From an uncultured Saprospiraceae bacterium (GTDB lineage Bacteria; Bacteroidota; Bacteroidia; Chitinophagales; Saprospiraceae), in the NCBI GenBank assembly GCA_937930625.1, contig CALHBW010000388.1, positions 1 through 5,189 of the forward strand: DNA of 5,189 nucleotides, written 5' to 3'. The notes under the pieces were generated by a model that saw only the letters and a list, made by a program, of their open reading frames with translations, was not told where the DNA came from and ran no database searches. Shown here one piece after another: positions 1-4,557 of the stretch. The position numbers and the translations under genes were made by a program. Position 1 is the stretch's first letter; each line of letters starts with the position of its first letter.

Positions 1-1
1 T

Positions 2-328
2 CTTACCAATCATCCTGAAATTGATTTTGTATATGGAGGTTTAATTCCTATTGGCAGTCCCTATGTTGTGGATTGTACTGACCCTTCAAAACTCATCCAT
101 GTAGATGAGTGTAGTGGTATGGGGTCTTTTTTTGGTAAAACGAGCGCATTTAAAGCAATCAAAGGTTTTACAGATGTTCCTTTGGGTAATGATTACGATT
201 TGATGCAACGTATGACCAACCGATTCAATACGCACAAACTCACCGAGCCGGAGTTCAAAACCATTTATTACGTGCGAACTGAAGATAGTATCACACTACA
301 ATATCAACCAAATGCTAAAATGCGATAA
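2..328 (+). CDS. Glycosyltransferase family 2, C-terminal part (5' end outside window)
   Basis: The reading frame is open from the left edge to the TAA at 326-328, giving about 108 residues of a C-terminal region; the start is outside the window. The visible part fits the second half of a GT-A fold family-2 glycosyltransferase. It begins with NHPEIDFVYGG, the 'still in the list, describe what is seen' strand common before the acceptor region. A GMGSFFGKTSAFKAIKGF block follows, resembling the usual small-residue/aromatic segment before a gF turn. GNDYDLMQRM then matches the (E/N)DxDLxxR acid motif that supplies the catalytic base in many GT2 enzymes. The tail, with YYVRTEDSIT, resembles the family's 'Y.R.H..S.T' ending. 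The family moves a sugar from a nucleotide donor to a glycan or lipid acceptor in the cytoplasm; donor and acceptor cannot be read here. The last five codons lie inside the 8-nt repeat array, so the extreme C-terminus may be repeat-derived. The assignment rests on motif resemblance only. Confidence 0.65.
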   Translation, partial: LTNHPEIDFVYGGLIPIGSPYVVDCTDPSKLIHVDECSGMGSFFGKTSAFKAIKGFTDVPLGNDYDLMQRMTNRFNTHKLTEPEFKTIYYVRTEDSITLQYQPNAKMR

Positions 329-350
329 TGCGTCAATGCTACAATGTTTT
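311..350 (+). repeat. Degenerate 8-nt tandem repeat array A (5 units)
   Basis: Five consecutive octamers each begin AATG: AATGCTAA, AATGCGAT, AATGCGTC, AATGCTAC, AATGTTTT. The array begins inside the last codons of the glycosyltransferase and continues past its stop codon. Its first 20 bases match the reverse complement of 675-694 at 18 of 20 positions. The two arrays would therefore form the stem of a hairpin between the convergent genes once the inserted element between them is removed. Confidence 0.7.
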
Positions 351-359
351 CTATCGTAT
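350..359. repeat. Left target-site duplication (10 bp)
   Basis: TCTATCGTAT directly abuts the left terminal inverted repeat of the 360-636 element. An identical copy directly abuts its right end at 637-646. An exact 10-bp direct repeat touching both ends is the normal footprint of transposition. Confidence 0.85.
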
Positions 360-377
360 CAGGGCAAACGAAAAGTC
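360..377 (+). repeat. Left terminal inverted repeat of the MITE
   Basis: These 18 bp match the reverse complement of 619-636 except at bases 6 and 7 (CA here, GG there). The inner 11 bp, AACGAAAAGTC, are identical and the outer five, CAGGG, are identical. Confidence 0.85.
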
Positions 378-417
378 GTTTTTGTAATATGAATTTTAAA
401 TTGAAGGTAGGCACAAG

Positions 418-446
418 TCGGCGGACATTTTTGAAATGTCAGGCGA
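418..446 (+). repeat. Internal inverted-repeat arm 1 of the MITE
   Basis: This 29-bp arm pairs with 542-570 at 28 of 29 positions; the one mismatch would be a G-T wobble pair in RNA. The arm is itself palindromic at 424-440 (GACATTT, TTG loop, AAATGTC). Either a long stem or two small hairpins could therefore form. Confidence 0.85.
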
Positions 447-541
447 CAATATTTTTTCGTTATTTATTTAAAATCAATTTATTATACAGTATTAATAAAA
501 TAATTTATAAAAATTAATTCAAATTAAAATATAAATACATC

Positions 542-570
542 TCGCCTGACATTTCAAAAATGTCCGTCGA
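542..570 (-). repeat. Internal inverted-repeat arm 2 of the MITE
   Basis: This is the partner of 418-446 and contains the same small palindrome at 548-564 (GACATTT, CAA loop, AAATGTC). The 95 bp between the arms (447-541) are almost all A and T and show no gene. Confidence 0.85.
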
Positions 571-618
571 GTAGCTTCCCCAAAACCTAAAAATCAACAC
601 ATTATAGATTACTGAAAT

Positions 619-636
619 GACTTTTCGTTCCCCCTG
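619..636 (-). repeat. Right terminal inverted repeat of the MITE
   Basis: Read on the minus strand this is CAGGGGGAACGAAAAGTC, matching the left end at 16 of 18 bases. The right target duplication follows immediately. Confidence 0.85.
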
Positions 637-646
637 TCTATCGTAT
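637..646. repeat. Right target-site duplication (10 bp)
   Basis: TCTATCGTAT is identical to 350-359 and touches the right end of the element. Removing 360-646 restores a 97-bp spacer segment in which AATGTT (343-348) and AACATT (648-653) close a palindrome. The insertion therefore hit the loop of that palindrome. Confidence 0.85.
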
Positions 647-670
647 TAACATTCATTCAAAATGAACTCA

Positions 671-694
671 TTATCATTGTCGCATTATAGCATT
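671..694 (-). repeat. Degenerate 8-nt tandem repeat array A' (inverted partner)
   Basis: Read on the minus strand the units are AATGCTAT, AATGCGAC, AATGATAA. The array starts at the stop codon of the carboxylase gene and runs outward, in opposite orientation to array A at 311-350. Further degenerate units (TGAGTTCA, then AATGAATG) may continue to about 650. Confidence 0.65.
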
Positions 695-2234
695 ACAAAG
701 GTATATTTCCATGCTTCTTTTTCGGCATATTCACCACCTTATTTTCCAACATTTCAAAGGCACGTATCAACTTCTTTCGGGTATCTTTCGGGTCAATGAC
801 TTCATCAATAAAACCACGTTGTGCTGCACGATATGGATTGGCAAATTTGGCGGCATATTCGGCTTCTTTCTCGGCTAATTTGGCGGCAGGGTCTTCGGAA
901 GCAGCGATTTCTTTACGGAAAATAATTTCACTCGCACCCTTCGCACCCATAACAGCGATTTCCGCGCAGGGCCAGGCATAATTAAGGTCGGCATGTATGT
1001 GTTTTGAGTTCATTACGTCGTATGCGCCACCGTATGCCTTGCGGGTGATGACGGTCACACGCGGCACAGTTGCCTCACTAAATGCGTAGAGCAATTTCGC
1101 GCCATTGACGATGATACCGCGCCACTCTTGGTCAGTTCCCGGCAAGAAGCCCGGTACATCCACAAAGGTCAGCAAAGGAATATTAAAACAATCGCAAAAA
1201 CGCACAAAACGCGCTGCTTTGCGCGAACTCTCCACGTCCAATACTCCCGCCAAATAGGCAGGTTGATTTGCCACTACACCAATGCTACGTCCTGCAATTC
1301 GGACAAATCCAACTACAATATTTTGTGCATAATCGGGATGAATTTCGAGAAAAGAATCCGCATCCGCCACACCTTCAATCACCTCGCGCATATCATAAGG
1401 TTGATTGGCATTTTCGGGAATAATCTCTGCTAATTTCGGACGACTCTCATCGCCTGTTTCGTAAGGCAAACGTGGCGCATCATCCTCACAATTTTGAGGA
1501 ATATAACTCAGTAAATCTTTGATTTTTTGAATACAATCCACATCATTGGCAGCCGTCAAATGCGTCACGCCCGACTTGGTGGAGTGCGCCGACGCACCGC
1601 CCAATTCCTCTGCCGTAACTTGCTCATTCGTAACGGTTTTCACGACATTCGGACCGGTCACAAACATATACGATGTATTTTCTACCATAATCGTAAAATC
1701 CGTCATTGCCGGAGAATACACCGCACCACCCGCACAAGGTCCCATTATTGCCGAAATTTGCGGTACGACCCCCGAAGAAGTTACATTTCGATAAAAAATA
1801 TCTGCATAACCGCCCAACGATTTTACACCTTCCTGAATTCGCGCTCCGCCCGAATCATTCAAACCAATCACAGGCGCGCCATTCTGCACAGCCAAATCCA
1901 TAATTTTACAGATTTTCTCCGCATGTGTCTCCGACAAAGCCCCGCCAAACACCGTAAAATCTTGTGCAAATACATACACCAATCGCCCGTTAATCGTACC
2001 GTAGCCTGTCACCACACCATCGCCCGGATATTGTTGGTCAGCCATTCCAAAATCTGTCGTGCGATGCGTCACCAACATACCCATTTCCTCAAACGAACCT
2101 TCATCCATCAGGAAATGCAGGCGTTCTCTCGCCGTCAGTTTGCCTTTCTTATGTTGCTTTTCGATACGCACCTCTCCTCCACCGAGTTTGGCTTCTGCGA
2201 TTTTACTTTCGAGTAATTGTAGTTTATCTTTCAT
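693..2234 (-). CDS. pccB: Acyl-CoA carboxylase beta subunit (propionyl-CoA carboxylase type)
   Basis: This 513-residue protein is a full-length carboxyltransferase subunit. With a biotin carboxylase/biotin carrier alpha subunit, such enzymes move CO2 from carboxybiotin to an acyl-CoA in the cytoplasm, usually propionyl-CoA to methylmalonyl-CoA. The two crotonase-like halves are visible. The N-terminal half has SGGARIQEG at 128-136 and the oxyanion-hole segment MGPCAGGAVYSPA at 164-176. The C-terminal half has VDVPGFLPG at 358-366 and AYGGAYDVM at 400-408. In characterised actinobacterial enzymes an Asp at the position of D406 favours propionyl-CoA over acetyl-CoA. The C-terminus KHGNIPL is the family's usual ending. 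The start at 2234 (MKDKLQLLESKIAEAKLGGG) fits the family's N-terminal helix; there is no Shine-Dalgarno, as is common in Bacteroidota. The gene stands alone: no alpha subunit, epimerase or mutase is nearby. A decarboxylase alpha subunit (MmdA) is homologous and cannot be excluded without the partner genes. Confidence 0.93.
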   Translation of the reverse strand: MKDKLQLLESKIAEAKLGGGEVRIEKQHKKGKLTARERLHFLMDEGSFEEMGMLVTHRTTDFGMADQQYPGDGVVTGYGTINGRLVYVFAQDFTVFGGALSETHAEKICKIMDLAVQNGAPVIGLNDSGGARIQEGVKSLGGYADIFYRNVTSSGVVPQISAIMGPCAGGAVYSPAMTDFTIMVENTSYMFVTGPNVVKTVTNEQVTAEELGGASAHSTKSGVTHLTAANDVDCIQKIKDLLSYIPQNCEDDAPRLPYETGDESRPKLAEIIPENANQPYDMREVIEGVADADSFLEIHPDYAQNIVVGFVRIAGRSIGVVANQPAYLAGVLDVESSRKAARFVRFCDCFNIPLLTFVDVPGFLPGTDQEWRGIIVNGAKLLYAFSEATVPRVTVITRKAYGGAYDVMNSKHIHADLNYAWPCAEIAVMGAKGASEIIFRKEIAASEDPAAKLAEKEAEYAAKFANPYRAAQRGFIDEVIDPKDTRKKLIRAFEMLENKVVNMPKKKHGNIPL

Positions 2235-2239
2235 ATGAT

Positions 2240-2389
2240 AATGCTTAAATGCTTAAATGCGATAGTGCTTAAATTACTTCAATGAGTTAGTGTTGAATGA
2301 GTGTATAAATGTGCTATGTACACTCATTGGTTCGTTGAGAATTCACTCATCACGATTGTAGCAGTTAAGCATTTCATCATTTTAGCATT
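2240..2389. repeat. Inverted pair of degenerate 8-nt repeat arrays (B and B') in a divergent spacer
   Basis: This structure fills most of the 241-bp gap between the carboxylase start and the lipoprotein start, which holds no gene. The left half reads AATGCTTA, AATGCTTA, AATGCGAT, AGTGCTTA from 2240 to 2271, then looser units such as AATGAGTT at 2281. The right half on the minus strand reads AATGCTAA, AATGATGA, AATGCTTA, ACTGCTAC from 2389 down to 2358. Bases 2240-2260 match the complement of 2369-2389 at 18 of 21 positions. In the middle, AATGAGTGTA at 2296-2305 pairs perfectly with 2319-2328 around a 13-nt loop. The units are those of arrays A and A', so both sides of the carboxylase gene carry the same repeat family. 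Any carboxylase transcript starting beyond 2389 would carry the whole foldback in its leader. No convincing promoter was identified in this gap. Confidence 0.65.
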
Positions 2390-2475
2390 GCTTCTGCAAA
2401 AGTCCGTTTTTTTTTGTTATTTTTAAAATGAAAAGAAATTAAGTGAAAAATTGAAAACATTACATATCTTGCACT

Positions 2476-2952
2476 ATGACACATCTCATTTATCTTTTTA
2501 TTCCATTCATCTTGCTAATTGGTTGTATGGAGCCTGACGACACATCGTCCGAAAATAATGACCCCGAAGCGGTATCCGCCAAAGTTACCGCAGTTAGTGT
2601 ATCCGGTAATTCCGGTAGTTATACATTCAATGTAACTATCGAAAGTCCCGATACCGGCTGCGACCAATACGCTGATTGGTGGGAAGTTTTTAGTCCTGAT
2701 GGCGAACTCTTCTATCGTCGGATACTCGCCCACTCGCACGTCGATGAACAACCCTTCACGCGAAGCGGCGGTCCTGTCCCGATTACAGAAAATGCAGAGG
2801 TCATCGTCAGGGCGCACATGAACAATTTGAGTTATGGTACGCAGGTTTTCAGAGGTACAGTAAGCAATGGTTTTCAAGTGGATAGCCTAAGTGCTGATTT
2901 TGCCATTCAGCTTGAAGCTACTGAACCACTACCGACGAATTGCGCCTTCTAA
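2476..2952 (+). CDS. Small secreted lipoprotein of unrecognised function
   Basis: The 158-residue protein starts with a hydrophobic segment and a lipobox, LLIGC, with the lipidated cysteine at 17. It should be exported and anchored in a membrane. Acidic residues soon after the cysteine (MEPDD) recall the acidic surface-export signals known in Bacteroidota lipoproteins, but the exact consensus is not met. The n-region is unusual in having no Lys or Arg. The mature part looks like one beta-sandwich domain: TAVSVSGNSGSYTFNVTIES (38-57), then an aromatic motif DQYADWWEV (63-71), then a dense block from GELFYRR (76-82) through LAHSHVDEQPF (84-94) to TRSGGP (95-100), and VRAHMN (111-116). The clustered His, Arg, Trp and Asp residues look like a conserved functional surface rather than filler. 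I have an impression of similar motifs in uncharacterised bacterial proteins but can give no family name. Cys62 and Cys156 could form a disulfide. The GNAT gene follows after 16 bp. Confidence 0.8.
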   Translation: MTHLIYLFIPFILLIGCMEPDDTSSENNDPEAVSAKVTAVSVSGNSGSYTFNVTIESPDTGCDQYADWWEVFSPDGELFYRRILAHSHVDEQPFTRSGGPVPITENAEVIVRAHMNNLSYGTQVFRGTVSNGFQVDSLSADFAIQLEATEPLPTNCAF

Positions 2953-2968
2953 CTCAACCTATTATTCT

Positions 2969-3427
2969 ATGGACATTAATCACCGCCCGGCTCGCAATAG
3001 CGATATTCCTCATGTCAAAAAACTCATCTATGCCACTCGTCTCGAATTTGGACTTCCAATAGATGAGGCTGGTGCAGATGCCGAATTGAGCAATATAGAA
3101 GCAAATTATCAACAAGGTTATTTTGGTGTTATTTTAAATGAATTGGAGCATGTGGTCGGTACATTTGCGCTCAAACACGAATCTGATACCCAATGCGAAA
3201 TCCAAAAAATGTACCTCACACCCGGCGCACGAGGTAGAGGTATTGGAAAATGGATGCTACACTTTTTAATGGAAAAAGCCAAAGCAGACGGCTACACCAC
3301 CATTCGTCTCGAAACTGCCAATTCGCTCAAAACTGCACAAGCTTTATATCGAAAAAATGGTTTTCGGGAAGTGGAAGATTGCAGCCTTTCTTGTGGTTGT
3401 GACAAGCGTTTTGTGTTAGAAATGTAA
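2969..3427 (+). CDS. GNAT family N-acetyltransferase
   Basis: The 152-residue protein has the single-domain GNAT layout and should transfer an acetyl group from acetyl-CoA to an amine; the substrate is unknown. The N-terminal strand and helix are INHRPARNSDIPHVKKLI (3-20). Motif A is KMYLTPGARGRGIGKWML (80-97), whose RGRGIG loop (88-93) binds the pyrophosphate of acetyl-CoA. Motif B contains AQALYRKNGF (123-132), with Tyr127 in the position often used as general acid. The ATG at 2969 is chosen because the protein then starts right at the first GNAT strand. A TTG at 2891 would add 26 residues that overlap the lipoprotein gene and look out of place. A cysteine cluster near the C-terminus (Cys138, Cys142, Cys144) is uncommon for the family and could bind metal or be redox-active, but this is speculative. 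The 16-bp gap to the lipoprotein gene suggests a shared transcript. Confidence 0.88.
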   Translation: MDINHRPARNSDIPHVKKLIYATRLEFGLPIDEAGADAELSNIEANYQQGYFGVILNELEHVVGTFALKHESDTQCEIQKMYLTPGARGRGIGKWMLHFLMEKAKADGYTTIRLETANSLKTAQALYRKNGFREVEDCSLSCGCDKRFVLEM

Positions 3428-3471
3428 AACACTTCGTAGGGGCAGGGCATGCCCTGCCCCTACGAAGTGTT
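3428..3471. repeat. Perfect 44-bp palindrome filling a convergent gene junction
   Basis: Bases 3428-3449 are the exact reverse complement of 3450-3471, giving 22-bp arms with no spacer and a centre of GGGCATGCCC. It begins the base after the GNAT stop codon and overlaps the last two bases of the trpA stop codon. It could act on both transcripts as a 3' hairpin, but there is no T-run on either side, so it does not look like a standard intrinsic terminator. GTAGGGGC-type GC-rich palindromes are, to my recollection, interspersed repeats in several bacterial phyla, so a REP-like repeat is the favoured reading. Confidence 0.85.
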
Positions 3472-4249
3472 ACGTGGGGGTTCTAACCATTTTTACAAAT
3501 TCTGTTGTCGTTTCGGTTACGCTACTTCCTGCTGCAAGCGCGCGTATGTAGGCACTCCCGATAATCGCACCATTGGCATATTCACAGGCTTTTGTGAAGG
3601 TTTCATTATCAGAAATTCCAAAACCTATCAAACGCGGATTTTTTAAATTCATCGAATTAATGCGTTCAAAATATTCGACCTGTTGCGGGCTAATTCCCTT
3701 TTTCGCCCCCGTAATTGATGCACTTGACACCATATAAATAAAGCCGCGTGTCAGTTCATCTATCTTGCGAATACGTTCTTCGCTTGTTTGTGGTGTAATG
3801 AGAAAACTAATGTTAAGCCCATGACTTTCAAAGAGTTGTTTAAAGTGAGTTTCATACTCAAATAAAGGCAAGTCCGGCAAAATCAAACCATCGACACCTA
3901 CTTCACGACATTTTTTCAAAAACGCCGTTTCACCGTACTGCATAATTTGGTTGAAGTAGCCCATCATTATCAAGGGAATATTTGTCTTGCTGCGTACCTC
4001 TTGAATTTGGTCAAATAAAATCGGTAATATCATCCCGTTTTTAATCGCCTTCATGCCACTTTTCTGAATCGTCGGACCATCAGCAAGCGGGTCAGAGTAA
4101 GGCATTCCAATCTCAATAATATCAGCTCCCGCCTGCTCCAATGACAGAATAATATCACCCGTATCGTTCAAATTCGGATAACCGGCAGTGAAATATATGT
4201 TGAGAATATTTTGTTTTTTCTCTGCAAAAAGTTTGTCGATTCTATTCAT
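3470..4249 (-). CDS. trpA: Tryptophan synthase alpha subunit
   Basis: The 259-residue TIM-barrel protein cleaves indole-3-glycerol phosphate to indole and glyceraldehyde 3-phosphate; indole is then channelled to TrpB for tryptophan formation in the cytoplasm. The catalytic pair is present: Glu46 in IEIGMPYSDP and Asp57 in PLADGPT, equivalent to E. coli Glu49 and Asp60. Tyr172 and Thr180 in IYMVSSASITG match E. coli Tyr175 and Thr183. Phosphate-binding loops are GFGIS (209-213) and GS at 231-232. The constant offset of three residues shows an intact barrel core. I chose the ATG at 4249 (MNRIDKLF), the usual start for the family; a TTG two codons upstream is also open but adds nothing. No other trp gene adjoins: the upstream neighbour is divergent and the downstream one convergent, so trpA is probably transcribed alone. 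The 3' end touches the 44-bp palindrome, so the final residues (MVRTPT) may have been altered by it. Confidence 0.95.
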   Translation of the reverse strand: MNRIDKLFAEKKQNILNIYFTAGYPNLNDTGDIILSLEQAGADIIEIGMPYSDPLADGPTIQKSGMKAIKNGMILPILFDQIQEVRSKTNIPLIMMGYFNQIMQYGETAFLKKCREVGVDGLILPDLPLFEYETHFKQLFESHGLNISFLITPQTSEERIRKIDELTRGFIYMVSSASITGAKKGISPQQVEYFERINSMNLKNPRLIGFGISDNETFTKACEYANGAIIGSAYIRALAAGSSVTETTTEFVKMVRTPT

Positions 4250-4263
4250 TTTCAAATCGTACA

Positions 4264-4279
4264 GGCGATTTTAATCGCC
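4264..4279. repeat. 16-bp hairpin just upstream of the trpA start
   Basis: GGCGATT, TT, AATCGCC forms a perfect 7-bp stem, extendable by ACA/TGT with one bulged base. Its near edge is 14 bp from the trpA ATG, so in the trpA transcript it would sit in the leader beside the ribosome landing site. It could be a small interspersed repeat or a translation-affecting hairpin. No leader peptide with Trp codons or attenuator layout was seen. Confidence 0.55.
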
Positions 4280-4296
4280 ATGTGTTTTAAAATTTT

Positions 4297-4469
4297 GGAA
4301 CGGCTAAACAGGGTGGACGGGAACTCCGTAATGACTGCTTTAGCTGTCAAGTGTATCATTATTTTAATTTTTAATAAATTCAAAAACAACAATTTATAAA
4401 TATATTTTCATTTTACTTGACAGCTAAAGCAGTCATTACAGTATTGGCGGTCAGCCTGTAAAGTCGTCC
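4297..4469. repeat. Long inverted repeat with perfect 25-bp inner arms
   Basis: Bases 4328-4352 are the exact reverse complement of 4415-4439, around a 62-bp loop that is mostly A and T. Pairing seems to continue outward with gaps: GGAACGGCTAAACAGG at 4297-4312 resembles the complement of 4455-4469. Each 25-bp arm is itself nearly palindromic (TGAC-T-GCT, TT, AGC-T-GTCA). This repeats the design of the 360-636 element: arms with inner hairpins around an AT-rich core, yet no shared sequence. No clean terminal repeats or target duplication were found. The 4250-4557 spacer holding it contains no gene. Confidence 0.75.
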
Positions 4470-4534
4470 GTACAGCGCGTTAAAGATACGGGTATTATTT
4501 GGGAATTAATGGTTTAATTACTCACTGATTTCAG

Positions 4535-4542
4535 TAACTTTG
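4535..4542 (+). promoter_or_regulatory. Candidate Bacteroidota -7 promoter element for the 4558 gene
   Basis: TAACTTTG matches the TAnnTTTG consensus of the primary Bacteroidota sigma factor. It lies 15 bp before the ATG at 4558, which would leave a very short leader. No clear TTG -33 element is present at the expected spacing (GGTTT at 4511-4515 is the nearest T-rich match). The position in a divergent spacer supports it, but an 8-bp match with two free positions can arise by chance. Confidence 0.4.
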
Positions 4543-4557
4543 TCGCGACAGACAAGA

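Larger units (their letters stand above)
360..636. mobile_element. MITE-like non-autonomous insertion element, 277 bp
   Basis: The element is bounded by imperfect 18-bp terminal inverted repeats: CAGGGCAAACGAAAAGTC at 360-377, matched by the complement of 619-636 at 16 of 18 positions. An exact 10-bp direct repeat (TCTATCGTAT) flanks it on both sides. It has no open frame of useful length, so any movement must have depended on a transposase encoded elsewhere. Inside are two near-identical 29-bp inverted arms (418-446 and 542-570) around a 95-bp core that is almost entirely A+T. Terminal repeats of this length with 9-13 bp duplications are typical of IS4-type DDE elements, so such a transposase is a guess for the mobilising enzyme. 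The TIR sequence itself was not matched to a named family. The element sits in the spacer between convergent genes and interrupts neither. Confidence 0.85.

Noticed and set aside
311..350. 8-nt arrays considered as a CRISPR array
   Set aside because: The units are far too short, there are no spacers of uniform length between longer repeats, and no cas gene is present.
1527..2216. 229-residue open frame on the + strand opposite the carboxylase gene
   Set aside because: It is antisense to a full-length, strongly recognisable enzyme, and its His/Arg/Ile-rich translation has no domain character. It is a shadow of the codon pattern on the other strand, as are shorter frames at 796-981, 1128-1433, 1546-1794 and 1706-1903.
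2465..2471. TATCTTG as a promoter element for the lipoprotein gene
   Set aside because: It is one base short of TAnnTTTG, has no -33 partner at the right spacing and lies only a few bases before the ATG.
2515..2877. 120-residue minus-strand frame opposite the lipoprotein gene
   Set aside because: The + strand frame has a signal peptide, a lipobox and a patterned domain; the antisense frame has none and starts without context.
2891..2968. Upstream TTG start for the GNAT protein
   Set aside because: It would add 26 residues without GNAT character inside the lipoprotein coding region. The ATG at 2969 places the first beta strand at the N-terminus as usual.
3428..3471. The 44-bp palindrome as a classical intrinsic terminator
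   Set aside because: Neither strand has a T-run after the stem. It may still affect 3' ends, so it is listed as a repeat rather than a terminator.
4211..4399. 62-residue + strand frame across the trpA start and the adjacent spacer
   Set aside because: It overlaps the 5' end of trpA and the inverted repeat, and it encodes a low-complexity tail (KFKNNNL). It has no support as a gene.
4254..4467. A second complete MITE with target duplication AAATCGT/AAAGTCGT
   Set aside because: The duplication has an insertion and the terminal match is only about 6-7 bp (ACAGGC/GCCTGT), which is too weak to draw element boundaries.
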